This document shows, one piece after another, positions 9,523-18,408 of a DNA stretch of 64,000 nt (position 1 is its first letter; each line of letters starts with the position of its first letter). Position numbers and translations under genes: made by a program. Source of the DNA: UBA11574 sp963752565 (GTDB taxonomy: Bacteria; Desulfobacterota; Desulfobacteria; Desulfobacterales; UBA11574); NCBI GenBank assembly GCA_963752565.1, contig CAVVZC010000011.1, forward strand, positions 1 through 64,000, given 5' to 3'. The notes below the pieces were generated by a model. That model had not been told where the DNA came from. It saw only the letters and a list, made by a program, of their open reading frames with translations, and ran no database searches.

Positions 9523-10907
9523 TTATCGATTTTTTCCAAAGCCTTTATCAATTCTAAATTCTCGCATTTTTCGCCACAACGAGGTTCGATGCATGCCCAA
9601 CATTTCAGCTGCTTTAGTTCTGTTTCCTTTTGCCGCAAGCAGTGCTCTTTTGATATTTTCTTCTTCTTTACTTAGGTCACTTTCTGGTGGCGGTGGTGGC
9701 GTGCCATTTTTATCAGCATGTCGTATCTCTGGAGGGAGATGCTTTATTTCTAATATAGGTCCGTCAGCAAGAACAAAAGCATGTTCTATGGCATTTTCCA
9801 ACTCTCTTATATTTCCAGGCCACAAGTAATTTGTCAGTAAATCCTTAGCTCTTGAAGAAATACCGACAATATTTTTTTTGTGATAGCGGTTAAGTCTGGT
9901 AATAAAGAAATCGAGCAAAAGGGGAATATCTTCTTCTCTTTCCCGCAAAGGAGGTAGGTCAATTTGAAAAACCTTTAATCGGTAAAGCAGATCCTCGCGA
10001 AATTCTCCTTTTGACACCAACTCAAACAGATCCCTGTTTGTTGCGGACAGAATGCGCACATCCACGGGTATTTTTTTTAAAGATCCTAAAGGCTCAACAA
10101 TTTTTTCCTGCAAAACCCGCAACAATTTAACCTGTGTGTCCATATGTAACGTACCGATTTCATCTAAAAAAAGCGTTCCACCATCAGCCACGTTAAAACG
10201 GCCGGGCCGATTTGAAGTTGCACCGGTAAATGCTCCTTTCACATGTCCAAAGAGCTCACTTTCAATCAAGTTGTCAGGAAGTGCAGAACAATTTACCGGT
10301 ACAAAAGGGCTTGTTCTTTCTATCGCTAACATTGTGTATCGTGCGGGCAATCAACTCTTTTCCAGTGCCGGTTTCTCCAACTATAAGAACAGAAGAATTA
10401 TAATTCTTTATGGTTTCAATTAAGGCAAAAATATCTTTCATTTTTTCGGAATTGCCGATGATTTCACCATAACGGTCCATTTGCAGGGCTATTTTCCGGA
10501 GTCGTGTCATTTCTGAAACATCATGCAAAATTAGTACAACGCCGGTATCCGAATCGATTAATTCTTCAATAATGGCAGTGCTTACGAAATAGGACTTGGC
10601 ATCACCGGACGGTGTAATAACTTCAATGGTATAATTTCGGACCTCTTTTCTGGTCTTTAATGGTTTCTTTTAGAACTTCAAGCAAACCGGGAATATTTTT
10701 CTTAAAAATTTTGGTAGCTTTCTTTCCGACAATGTTTTTAAGCGGTAATTGAAGCATTTCGGAAATGGCTTTGTTGGCTGTTGCAATATTCATATCCGCA
10801 TCCAGAATGGCCACAATCCCATCCGGTAGACTATCGAAAACGGTTTTTAATTCATCAAATTTTTTTACATATTCTGAAAATGTTGATGGATGTTTTATTT
10901 TTTGCAT
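9523..10907 (-). pseudogene. Sigma54-dependent transcriptional activator, two frameshifts
   Basis: Three frames give one PAS-AAA-Fis activator of about 460 residues. The start is the ATG at 10,905-10,907, preceded by GGAGG (10,919-10,923). The PAS domain (DSLPDGIVAILDADMNIATA) ends at a break near 10,650. The second frame carries the Walker A GETGTGKE, and a second break near 10,302 (four Ts where three keep the frame) leads to GHVKGAFTGA, the Walker B LFLDEI and the Fis-type helix-turn-helix. GAFTGA is intact, so the parent protein contacted sigma54. Each break is a one-base change in a short homopolymer. Possible target: the thioredoxin-like gene downstream. Confidence 0.82.
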
Positions 10908-10988
10908 ATTTTTACAATCCTCCAGACTCTGGTTCAGTGACGGCCTCCGTCCCAGACGTCTACGACTGTTAAGTTTTATTTTTAACAT

Positions 10989-11381
10989 ATTATATAACTA
11001 ATTAGAGTTTTATCCATAGTCCCGCAGTATATAAGCTAAAGGCTATAGTTTTTTGTCTCTATTGGCAACAGGATTTTAAGTGTGGATTTATTGAGGCGGG
11101 TTTATAAAAAGTTATTACGGCAAGAAAGTTTAACAGAAATTTCTGCTAAAATTTGAACTCGAACTCTGGTGATACCTTGCAACTACCTAAGTTCAATTAA
11201 AATTGTGATATGGTAATATGATATCACAAAAATTATACCCTGTTTTTTTCTTGGAATATCTTGCCAGTACATGCACTATTCACAACAACAATTGATATAC
11301 AGATATATCACAACTTCTGAACCGGCTTCAGAACTCAAGAGATATATTGCAGCTATTTTTTGCTATTTAGTCTAAAAAAAA
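10989..11381. repeat. Intergenic region with long dispersed repeat, copy d
   Basis: No gene is seen. From about 11,168 to 11,320 the sequence contains CTTGCAACTACCTA, then TTGTGATATGGTAATATGAT with ATCACAAAAATTAT, then CTTGCCAGTACATGCACTA. The same three blocks in the same order occur at about 42,310-42,410. The first block and palindrome core link it to the other copies at 1, 3,030, 5,236 and 21,271. Confidence 0.65.
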
Positions 11382-12732
11382 GGATCTTCTCCAAATTAGT
11401 TGTAGATAAAAGGGGTAAAAAAGTGGATCATCGATCAAAACAGAATGGACATCCGGTATCTCCTAAATGTATATGGTTTAACAGCGAAGAAAAACCCTAT
11501 ACAAAGGAGGCCTGCGATGTCCGTACCCACTATAGCATCATATTTCCCCTTTCGTCGAATCAAAATTTTCAGTCAGTCGGTTTTATCCGACGCCAGCGAA
11601 TCTCGCATTCAGGCTCAGCCCGACAAACGCTTTCAACCCATCTGTCATGGTTGCGGTCAAAAAGCTTGCGGTGTACACAGTTGGACCGACCGCACAGTGC
11701 GGGATCTGAATATTGCCACAGCCCGCGTGTGGATCAGATGCCGATACCGCAAGCTGTTTTGCCCGCGATGTCAGGGCATCCATATCGAGGATCTGGAGCT
11801 TTTTCATCCGTACCTGCGGGTAACCCGCCGGATGGCCCAATATGTATATCAGCTATGCCGTATGATGACCGTTTCGGATGTAGCCCGGCATCTGGGGCTG
11901 AATTGGAAAACAGTCAAAGACATCGACAAATATTATTTGGAACGCGACTACGGTCAACCGGACTTAAACGGGTTGCGTATCCTGGCCGTGGACGAGATCT
12001 CCATCCGAAAAGGTCATCGCTATCTGACCGTCGTGCTGGACTATCTTAGCGGCCGCGTGGTCTTTGTCGGCAAAGACCGTAAATCCAAAACCCTGAAGAG
12101 GTTTTTCAATCAGTTAAATGCCAAACAACGTAACGGTATCGAGGCAGTGGTCATGGATATGTGGGACCCGTTTATCAAAGCCGTTAAAAAAAACTGCCTC
12201 AGGCCAAAATCGTATTCGATCTGTTCCATGTAGTGGCCAATTTTAGCCGTGTTATCGATAAAGTCCGGAATACCGAATACCGTAAAGCTTCTGAAGAGAA
12301 TAAAGCCGTCTTTAAAGGGGCTAAGTACCTGTTGCTTAAAAACCGTAAAAACGTCCGTCGCCAAAGCCATCGACAACAACTCAAAGAGCTGCTGGCATTA
12401 AACGAAGTCATCAATACGGTCATGATTCTCAAGGATAAACTCAAACACATATGGACCTACCGATCAAGAACATGGGCCGGTAAGGCCCTTGATCAATGGT
12501 GTGAGCTGGCGCGGTCTATAAATCACCCTTCGGTAACCAGCTTCGCCAAGATGCTGGAACGATATCGAGACGGCATCCTCAACCATTGTGATTATCCGAT
12601 TCACACCGGAAAACTAGAAGGTGTGAATAACAAAATTAAAGTCATTAAACGTAAAGCTTACGGATTTCACGATCTACGGTACTTTACGTTGAAAATTTAC
12701 CAGGCTTTCTACAACTAAATTGGAGAAGAACC
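11382..12732 (+). mobile_element. ISL3-family insertion sequence, complete ends
   Basis: The element is 1,351 bp. Its 25-bp terminal inverted repeats start GG(A/T)TCTTCTCCAA and differ at two positions (11,382-11,406 and 12,708-12,732). It is flanked on both sides by exactly eight A residues (11,374-11,381 and 12,733-12,740), matching the 8-bp target duplication known for ISL3 elements. It encodes one transposase with a frame break. Insertion was into an A-rich tract just downstream of a small secreted-protein gene. Confidence 0.92.
11517..12718 (+). CDS. ISL3-family transposase (frame break at A8)
   Basis: The start is ATG 11,517 with AAAGGAGG at 11,504-11,510. An N-terminal zinc-finger pair (CHGCGQK, then CRYRKLFCPRC) is followed by a helix-turn-helix (TVSDVARHLGLNWKTVK). 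The DDE residues lie in ILAVDEIS, AVVMDMWDPF and the C-terminal GKLEGVNNKIK. The first frame ends at 12,233. The second (KLPQAKIVFDLFHVVANF to 12,718) joins in the eight-A run near 12,186-12,193. The zero-frame codons there read A-AAA-AAC, a classical minus-one slippery heptamer, so a minus-one slip would give full-length protein. A simple base loss in the A run is the plainer explanation. Confidence 0.85.
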
Positions 12733-12757
12733 AAAAAAAACAATTCTCCAATTATTC

Positions 12758-13160
12758 TTAAAATGCTGAATTACACTCCTCCCAATTTTTATATACTTTT
12801 CCGTTTTTCGGTGAAACAAATGCAAAATCTGTAAAACTTCCGGGGCCATTGAACATTTGGTGATGTTATTCCCTTTGGACCACGCTTAATAATAACGCAT
12901 CCATGCAGCAATCCATATGTTGCATAGAAGTCACCAACGATGGAAGATTTTTTAAATGTAATACCCGTGTCTGGTTGCCCTATACCGTCAATAGAAAAGT
13001 GGAGCCCGTTCCCAACTCGGTATTCACACGATAAAGACTGAGTAATACCCGTTTTACAGGCTTTTCCTGATAGAACTATCTCATAGGTACTTGGGTCCTC
13101 AGCCGCAGATATTGAAGCCAAAAGGAAAAATACAAAAGCATAAAATATATATTTTACCAC
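12758..13160 (-). CDS. Small secreted protein of unknown function (3' frameshift)
   Basis: It has a clear signal peptide (MVKYIFYAFVFFLLASISAA) and then a compact domain with three cysteines (KACKTG, LSCEYRVG, HGCVII). I do not recognise the family. The open frame ends at 12,789 with an arginine/lysine-rich tail. Another frame continues more plausibly as NGPGSFTDFAFVSPKNGK and VYKNWEECNSAF to a stop at 12,758-12,760, implying one missing base near 12,846-12,855. Its 3' end is 18 bp from the ISL3 target duplication. Confidence 0.6.
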
Positions 13161-13171
13161 AGCCTATCCCC

Positions 13172-13262
13172 CTTGCCAGTATCTACACCATTCACAATAA
13201 CATTTAATATGCAGATATCATAAACACAAAACCCCACCTCTGTGAGAAATGGGGTCTTAATA
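13172..13262 (-). repeat. CTTGCCAGTA repeat with built-in hairpin, copy 1
   Basis: The unit starts CTTGCCAGTA and, 50 bases later, has a stem ACCCCA/TGGGGT (13,231-13,255) around CCTCTGTGAGAAA-like loop bases. It recurs at 13,774-13,877 and 42,391-42,494. The stem is flanked by A-rich sequence on the left and CTTAA on the right. It separates the two small secreted-protein genes and could end the upstream minus-strand transcript. Confidence 0.65.
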
Positions 13263-13272
13263 ATCAGTCCGT

Positions 13273-13677
13273 CTAACGTTCGTGCAGGTTCCGCGCGAAC
13301 TGCTGCGTCGCCTTAGAACCTAAGATGTCGTTGTGTTTGCTCCAGAAAGCCGTGCCGTCTGGCCAAATTGAGAACAGATGCGCTCCGTTTCCCTGCCTGA
13401 GCCAGATAGACATTCCGTCACTCGTCTCGTGGCGATGCACGGAAATTGAACCGGTGTCTCCGCCAGAAAGAAAATGAGGCCGTGCACCGAGTAGGTCAAA
13501 GAAATTCCACTCTAATACATTCTTTTGTGTATCAGTCATAGCCTTATGGGAGTCCATGTACTGCCCGTATTGAAATATGCATGTTACAGGTTGAGTCAAC
13601 AAAATCTTTTCTATAGCGTTGCCGGGAACTGGAAAGAGGAGGGCTGAAATCCCGATAATCCAAAGTATTCGATTCAT
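13273..13677 (-). CDS. Small secreted protein of unknown function
   Basis: The 134-residue product begins with a signal peptide (MNRILWIIGISALLFPVPGNA). The mature part (EKILLTQPVTCIFQYGQYMD through GTAFWSKHNDILGSKATQQF) contains one Cys and several Trp residues and looks like a small beta-rich periplasmic domain. I do not recognise the family. It is flanked on both sides by the CTTGCCAGTA repeat units, so it may form a mobile-cassette-like unit with its neighbour. Confidence 0.6.
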   Translation of the reverse strand: MNRILWIIGISALLFPVPGNAIEKILLTQPVTCIFQYGQYMDSHKAMTDTQKNVLEWNFFDLLGARPHFLSGGDTGSISVHRHETSDGMSIWLRQGNGAHLFSIWPDGTAFWSKHNDILGSKATQQFARNLHER

Positions 13678-13773
13678 CTTTACCCCTTGCGCCTAACTAT
13701 TTTATGCGACCTAAAAATATGGGCAAACACATACAGCTTTGGACGCGTATACCGCATAGTGAATTACATGTAT

Positions 13774-13877
13774 CTTGCCAGTAAATGAACTATCGCCGTT
13801 GTTGTGATATTTAATCGGCATCAATGCAAAAACAAAACCCCACATCTATTAGAAATGGGGTATAGATAATCAGTCCA
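13774..13877 (-). repeat. CTTGCCAGTA repeat with built-in hairpin, copy 2
   Basis: Second member of the family: CTTGCCAGTA at 13,774-13,783, TTGTGATATTTAAT in the middle, and the stem ACCCCA/TGGGGT at 13,837-13,861. It ends ATAATCAGTCC, as does copy 1 (TAATCAGTCC at 13,259-13,268). It lies upstream of the 13,273-13,677 gene and downstream of a broken ribbon-helix-helix gene. Confidence 0.65.
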
Positions 13878-13901
13878 TGGCAACCTCTCGGTTACAGGTT
13901 A

Positions 13902-14061
13902 TTTTTTAGCTTTCTTTTCGTATTCTTTGAGGCCTTTTTCAACTAACATGCGGATAGCTTCAGATCGTGGTTTCAATGCGGTTTTCAAAGCGGAAATCGT
14001 TGATTCGCTCTAATAGCTCTTCATCAGTGGCAAATGTAAGTATGGGTTTCTCTGTAGGCAT
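13902..14061 (-). pseudogene. Ribbon-helix-helix protein, single frameshift
   Basis: From ATG at 14,059-14,061 the minus strand reads PTEKPILTFATDEELLERIN and DFRFENRIET. After one surplus base near 13,968 it continues RSEAIRMLVEKGLKEYEKKA to a stop at about 13,902. The pattern (strand, helix, ENRIETRSEAIRMLV) is the Arc/MetJ-like DNA-binding fold typical of small antitoxins and plasmid-type regulators. With the frameshift it stops after about 32 residues. No toxin gene is adjacent. Confidence 0.65.
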
Positions 14062-14305
14062 AAATAATAAATATATCATTTTTTTGGACTAATCAAAATC
14101 TTTTTTTATTGACTTATGTTTTATATGTGATTATTCAGTTATTAACTTAATAATACAAAATCCAATAACCCAAAGCCACAGTAAAATGAAAAACCAATTA
14201 TCAAACATAGCGCTTGAAGGAACCTGCAACGGTGACGTTGTGGGCGGTTTATTACTGTGGACCGGGGAAAACCTTCAGGCGCTTTTCATTTGAAAGGAGG
14301 TAATC
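14062..14305. other. Leader of the broken integrase
   Basis: AT-rich sequence (14,080-14,170) followed by GGTGACGTTGTGGGCGGTTT-type sequence leads into AAAGGAGG (14,294-14,301), a strong ribosome site for the integrase ATG at 14,306. I see no separate gene here. Confidence 0.4.
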
Positions 14306-15433
14306 ATGGCATGTATAGCAAAAAGGCGTGACCGATGGGTCATAGACTTTTATGACAACCAGGGAAAACGACGGTGGAAAACCTTGCCGAAGGGAGCGAC
14401 AAAGGCAAAGGCAAAAGAGGCAATGAGGGAAATTGAGGATCAGCTTGCAAGGGGTATTTATCTTCCTGATAAGAAGATTCCAACATTTTCAGAAGTTGCT
14501 AAGGATTGGCTTGAATACAAAAAGCCGAATTTAAGAGATTCAACATGGTCTGTTTATGAGGGACATACCCGCAATCACTTCAATGATCTTGACGATTTAA
14601 AATTAATCGAATCACTACTGCAAGAATTGAAAAGTTTATTACAGACCGGCAAAATCAGGGAATGAACATTTCAACACATTAGAAAGATTCTTGTAACCTT
14701 GGGCCAAATTATGGCCTATGCAGTTAGGCACAAATATATTGATTATAATCCGGTCAGAGATGCGGAAAGACCAAAAGGGCAAGGGAAAACAAAAAAACAG
14801 AAGATAAGGGTTTTAACCCCTGCCGAAATCAATGCATTATTTGAGGCTGAATCAGATAAGAAATACCAGACCCTTTTTATGCTGGCAATTTTTAGCGGAG
14901 CAAGACAGGGTGAACTTTTAGGGCTTAAATGGTCAGATGTTGATTGGGAAAACAACCAAATTCACATTCAACGAACTTTCAATAATGAGTGCATGGTATG
15001 ACACAAAAACCGAAACTTCAAATCGGAAAATTGATTTAGGGCCGGCAATGATGACCGAACTTAAAAAATGGAAACTGGCTTGTCCACCAAGTGAGCTTGA
15101 TTTGATATTCCCAAATGAAGCAGGAAATCCAATAAACCATAACAACTATGGTTAACCGACATTTTCAATCCGGCATTAAAAAAGGCAGGAATTGGAAAGA
15201 TCAGATTTCACGACTTAAGGCATACCTATGCAAGCCTTTTGATCGAACAGGGAGAAAATATCAAATACATTCAAACTCAGCTTGGTCATTCAAGTCCGAC
15301 TGTGACATTGAACGTTTATGCACACTTGATGAAACCCGTCAATCAGGAAGCAGCTTGCAGGCTGGAAAATACCATTTTTGAAACAAGTGGTAGCAAAATG
15401 GTAGCAGACAACAAAAAAGAGGTTACAGTATGA
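14306..15433 (+). pseudogene. Tyrosine recombinase (integrase), multiply frameshifted
   Basis: Fragments in all three frames assemble into a phage-type integrase of about 375 residues. They are an arm-binding N-terminus (MACIAKRRDRWVIDFYDNQG), a core-binding SAM-like segment, and a catalytic domain with Arg I in SGARQGELLGLKW, the HxxR box HDLRHTYASLLIEQG and GHSSPTVTLNVYAH holding His and the Tyr nucleophile. At least four frame changes occur (about 14,605, 14,675, 14,990 and 15,150). The stop lies 22 bp from the 3' end of tRNA-Val, the usual place for an integrase beside its attachment site. Confidence 0.85.
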
Positions 15434-15446
15434 ACCATAACCTCTT
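15417..15446 (+). terminator. Hairpin at the integrase 3' end
   Basis: AAGAGGTTA and its complement TAACCTCTT form 9-bp arms overlapping the integrase stop. The hairpin ends 10 bases before the tRNA-Val 3' end. The same arrangement (hairpin, about 10 bases, tRNA 3' end) occurs at 17,598-17,635 and 45,029-45,068. Confidence 0.65.
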
Positions 15447-15455
15447 GAATATTAC

Positions 15456-15530
15456 TGGTAGGCACGATTGGATTTGAACCAACGACCTCTACCGTGTCAA
15501 GGTAGCGCTCTCCCCCTGAGCTACGTGCCT
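15456..15530 (-). tRNA. tRNA-Val(GAC)
   Basis: The minus strand folds into a full cloverleaf. It has a 7-bp acceptor AGGCACG/CGTGCCT, D arm GCTCAGGGGGAGAGC, anticodon stem CTACC/GGTAG with loop TTGACAC (anticodon GAC), T arm GTTGG-TTCAAAT-CCAAT and an encoded CCA. Length is 75 nt with CCA. The 3' end faces the broken integrase, so it is a probable attachment site. Confidence 0.96.
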
Positions 15531-15707
15531 TTATTTTCGAAAATTTGTTAACACCTCTCTTTTGGCCTGTCAAGAAAAATGCTTCTGAATCCATCAAAAT
15601 TCATCATAAATCAAACATATAAAATATTGATTCCATTTTGTTTTGAATCAATTAGGGTAAGCGTTTCGTGATATCTGCAGCGAACTGCTGCATAAGGACT
15701 AACTGGC

Positions 15708-15902
15708 TCATGAGAACCCTTTCGGTGAACTGCTGCCGCAGCGACTGCTGCCGGAGCTGTCGATAAAGCACGTTGAACTCAGAAGTCGCTTTACTCGTCC
15801 ATGACCGCATTTAGGACAGCTTGTTTTTTCATCGTCACTGCCCATAACAAGTATCTCAAAACAATGGCAGCACTTTTCACATTGATATTCGTATATAGGC
15901 AT
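15708..15902 (-). CDS. FmdB-type zinc-ribbon protein
   Basis: The 64-residue protein starts MPIYEYQCEKCCHCFEILVM and has CXXC pairs in CEKC and CPKC, the FmdB zinc-ribbon pattern, followed by a short Ser/Gly-rich tail. Family members are annotated as putative regulators of formamidase/amidase genes, but the biochemical role is not established. The usual CGHCFE reads CCHCFE here. It lies between tRNA-Val and a thioesterase gene and appears intact. Confidence 0.85.
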   Translation of the reverse strand: MPIYEYQCEKCCHCFEILVMGSDDEKTSCPKCGHGRVKRLLSSTCFIDSSGSSRCGSSSPKGFS

Positions 15903-15940
15903 TTAAAACCTCCCGAAGTTAATTGGACTTTTTTTATTCA

Positions 15941-16360
15941 TTATTTCAAATACCGAGTCAACCTTTCTCTCATCTTTACCGGTACCTCAATGGATCTATT
16001 TTTATCGTAATCGTAGCAGACCTGGATCGACTCCCCAGCGGCATATACCCTGGTTTCATCTGAAAAATCGACTATACGATATTCAAAAGAAAAACTCTTG
16101 GTTCCGATACCCTTAACCCACATCTGAAGAATGACATGGTCATTAAACCGTATCGGTCTAAAGAAATCGCATCGGATATGGGCCATGATGAATTTAAAAT
16201 CTGAAATATCTGAAACACTAAACACTTTTTTGGAAAAATGTTTTCGGCCTTCCTCAAAATAGGTAAAAAAAACTGCATTGTTCACATGTCCAAGGGCGTC
16301 AATATCACTGAATCGAACTTCAATGTTTGTGGAGAATAGCTTATCCGAGTACATCAGCAA
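15941..16360 (-). CDS. Acyl-CoA thioesterase, 4HBT (hotdog) family
   Basis: The 139-residue hotdog-fold protein carries the YbgC/FadM-type motif RFSDIDALGHVNNAVFFTYF, with the catalytic Asp region and HVNN. The length is normal. It should hydrolyse acyl-CoA or acyl-ACP thioesters in the cytoplasm; the acyl chain cannot be predicted. Start choice lies between MLMYSD and MYSDKL. It forms a minus-strand pair with the FmdB-like gene and is divergent from the MEMO-like gene. Confidence 0.88.
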   Translation of the reverse strand: MLMYSDKLFSTNIEVRFSDIDALGHVNNAVFFTYFEEGRKHFSKKVFSVSDISDFKFIMAHIRCDFFRPIRFNDHVILQMWVKGIGTKSFSFEYRIVDFSDETRVYAAGESIQVCYDYDKNRSIEVPVKMRERLTRYLK

Positions 16361-16502
16361 CTCCTGAATCGAATATTTTTTCTAAAAACTAATGATCATA
16401 TATCCCCTCTGTCAAGTTTTTTTAGGATTTGCATCATGAAAATATGTTGGACATATTCTGCCGTCTATGGCAAATTAAAAACATAGAAAGGAGGTGTTCA
16501 AC

Positions 16503-17354
16503 ATGAAGGTAAGAAAATCTATCTTTTCAGGAAGCTGGTATCCGGGAAACGCTTCTGCGTGTGAAAAAGAAATTAAAGGTTTTCTAAAAGAATACCGTAC
16601 AGAAACCATTTCGGACAGACCCTTAACCGGAGGCATTGTGCCACACGCCGGATGGTATTTTTCAGGCAGCATCGCATGCAATGTCATACACTGTCATACA
16701 AAAGAAAAATCTCCGGATGTCTTTGTGATTTTCGGCATGCATCTTCACAGCGGCTCGCCAGCCTATATGATGACTGAGGGGGCATGGGAAACCCCTTTTG
16801 GCAATTTAGAAATCGAAACAGCTCTCGCCAACGAACTGAACGAAAAATTTACATTTCAGATTGAAACTGCTGATCGCTTTACTCAGGACAACACCATCGA
16901 ACTTCAACTCCCTTTTATAAAATACTTTTTCAAAGACGCAAAAATAGTTCCCATCGGTACACCACCAACAAAAAATTCTCTTGAAATTGGAAAGACCATT
17001 GTCGCCATATCAAAGCGGCTTGGTCTTCAGGTCAAAGTTATCGGCTCGACGGATCTAACCCATTACGGCCCGAATTACGGTTTTATGTCCCATGGCAGGG
17101 GCTCCTCGGCAGTGGACTGGGTCCGAAATGAAAACGACCGGCGGGTGATTGATGCCATGCTAACCATGGATCCCGAAAAGGTCATTAAAGAAGCCACGGC
17201 AAACCAAAACGCCTGCTGCTGCGGTGCAGCCGCAACCGCAATTGCCGCTGCCAAAGAGCTCGGCGCCAAACAAGCCGAAACCATTGCGTATGCCACCAGC
17301 CATGACAAAAGTCCTGGAGAGAGTTTTGTGGGGTATGTGGGGATTGTATTTTAA
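16503..17354 (+). CDS. amrB: MEMO1-family protein (AmmeMemoRadiSam protein B)
   Basis: The 283-residue product belongs to the MEMO family, related in fold to class III extradiol dioxygenases. Conserved metal-site positions are visible in IVPHAGWYFSG, IFGMHLHSGSP and GSTDLTHYGPNYGF, with a Cys-rich NACCCGAAATA near the C-terminus. Start ATG 16,503 is fixed by AAAGGAGG at 16,487-16,494; a GTG nine bases earlier overlaps that site. In many genomes this protein travels with an AMMECR1-type protein and a radical SAM enzyme (AmmeMemoRadiSam). Neither partner is adjacent here. Confidence 0.88.
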   Translation: MKVRKSIFSGSWYPGNASACEKEIKGFLKEYRTETISDRPLTGGIVPHAGWYFSGSIACNVIHCHTKEKSPDVFVIFGMHLHSGSPAYMMTEGAWETPFGNLEIETALANELNEKFTFQIETADRFTQDNTIELQLPFIKYFFKDAKIVPIGTPPTKNSLEIGKTIVAISKRLGLQVKVIGSTDLTHYGPNYGFMSHGRGSSAVDWVRNENDRRVIDAMLTMDPEKVIKEATANQNACCCGAAATAIAAAKELGAKQAETIAYATSHDKSPGESFVGYVGIVF

Positions 17355-17396
17355 TTTCGGAAAAGTCCCTGGCCCAGCAGCGATATCCTTATCACG

Positions 17397-17606
17397 ATGA
17401 TGCACGACCTGAGGCCCGATGTACGCGGATTGGTTCAATCTGAAGACATGCCGATCTGGACCTTTCCTTCTGACTATATTCAGCGTTTGAGAAATTTTTT
17501 GACCGACATCACACCCCAATATTCTGAAAGCTCAATAAATTCAGACGGTTTTAGTTCACAACAACGTCCAAATGATTTGATAATAGGAAGAAAAAAAGGG
17601 TTATGA
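17397..17606 (+). CDS. Unassigned small open frame beside attachment site
   Basis: A 69-codon frame (MMHDLRPDVRGLVQSEDMPI, WTFPSDYIQRLRNF) ends in the hairpin at 17,598. I do not recognise it. Position alone, next to a hairpin and a tRNA-Gln 3'-end copy, would fit the degraded tail of an integrase, but no catalytic motif is visible. It may be noncoding. Confidence 0.25.
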   Translation: MMHDLRPDVRGLVQSEDMPIWTFPSDYIQRLRNFLTDITPQYSESSINSDGFSSQQRPNDLIIGRKKGL

Positions 17607-17622
17607 ATCATGTTCATAACCC
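17598..17622 (+). terminator. Perfect hairpin before tRNA-Gln 3'-end copy
   Basis: GGGTTATGAA and its exact complement surround a 5-base loop, followed by CCTTGTTGTTTTG. It would work as a rho-independent terminator on the plus strand. The tRNA-Gln-like 14-mer starts 12 bases after it. Confidence 0.7.
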
Positions 17623-17634
17623 CTTGTTGTTTTG

Positions 17635-17648
17635 TGGCTGAGGGACCA
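17635..17648 (+). repeat. Candidate attachment site (copy of tRNA-Gln 3' end)
   Basis: TGGCTGAGGGACCA is identical, in the same orientation, to 45,068-45,081, which is the CCA, discriminator base, complete acceptor 3' strand and first T-stem bases of tRNA-Gln. Nothing else of a tRNA is present here. This is what a displaced tRNA 3' end looks like at the far end of an element integrated into that tRNA, 27.4 kb away. Confidence 0.7.
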
Positions 17649-17653
17649 TAAAA

Positions 17654-18193
17654 ATGAAAAAACTTTCAAGGTCTTTAATCACAAGAAATAGCTGTGGCCA
17701 GAAATTCACCATTAGGGGATGCATTTTGAAAAATCAGGGCTTGCTCTTAATCGTCTTCATGGTTGTAATTTCTCTTTTCATATGTACTTCTTGCCACTCT
17801 GTAAAAGGCAACGCAGATGAAGAGGGCCATATTAAAATAATACTTAATTATGATTTAGAAAAAGTATACAGTACCACCAAATTCATTTTAATGAATAGTG
17901 AGGATCGATGGATACGTAATTATTCACATTATCCCGGGGAAATTGATTATGCTGAAGCAGAGAACGCCATATTCCTTAGTGTAAGTGATCGTAGAGATGT
18001 AGAAATTTATTTTATTCCTTCAGGAAAACAAAGCATGAAGGTGACATTTGTCATAACTCAATTGCTTCAAGCAAAAATGGCAGGAAAACGATTAATAGAG
18101 GAATTACAATATTATTTGGAAAACGGTGAAGAAGCATATATGAAGTATACTAAAAATGAAGCATTAAAAAGGCGAGTAAGAGGCTTTCAGTAG
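17654..18193 (+). CDS. Putative lipoprotein of unknown function
   Basis: The 179-residue frame has a basic N-terminus, one hydrophobic segment (GLLLIVFMVVISLFICTSC) ending in a lipobox-like LFICTSC, and a mature domain with two alternating strand stretches (IKIILNYDLEKVYSTTKFIL; DVEIYFIPSGKQSMKVTFVI) then a C-terminal helix. The start may be at the internal Met before the hydrophobic segment (LKNQGLLL region). I do not recognise the family. It begins 6 bp after the candidate attachment site. Confidence 0.55.
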   Translation: MKKLSRSLITRNSCGQKFTIRGCILKNQGLLLIVFMVVISLFICTSCHSVKGNADEEGHIKIILNYDLEKVYSTTKFILMNSEDRWIRNYSHYPGEIDYAEAENAIFLSVSDRRDVEIYFIPSGKQSMKVTFVITQLLQAKMAGKRLIEELQYYLENGEEAYMKYTKNEALKRRVRGFQ

Positions 18194-18213
18194 GATCTGA
18201 CATTTGTCAGATC
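18194..18213 (+). terminator. Perfect 9-bp hairpin after the lipoprotein gene
   Basis: GATCTGACA-TT-TGTCAGATC overlaps the stop region of the lipoprotein gene. There is no clear U tract after it, so termination is uncertain. Confidence 0.45.
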
Positions 18214-18408
18214 ATGTGTGGTTGGGGGCAATTAAGTGATCTGCAATTTGTTCATCTTTCAGATATCATCAGACAGGAACAAAATACTTAAATGGTTCAG
18301 AACCTGTGAAGCAGATATTACAGGTATCGGATTGAAGATTTCAAATATAAATCGCTAAAATTAGATGGTTTTCATCGTGCATGGATTGTCCGTATTGCGG
18401 ACTTAAAA

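Noticed and set aside
14663..14665. In-frame TGA in the integrase as a possible selenocysteine codon
   Set aside because: The residues around the TGA do not match the integrase in that frame, whereas shifting frame does; frameshifts explain it.
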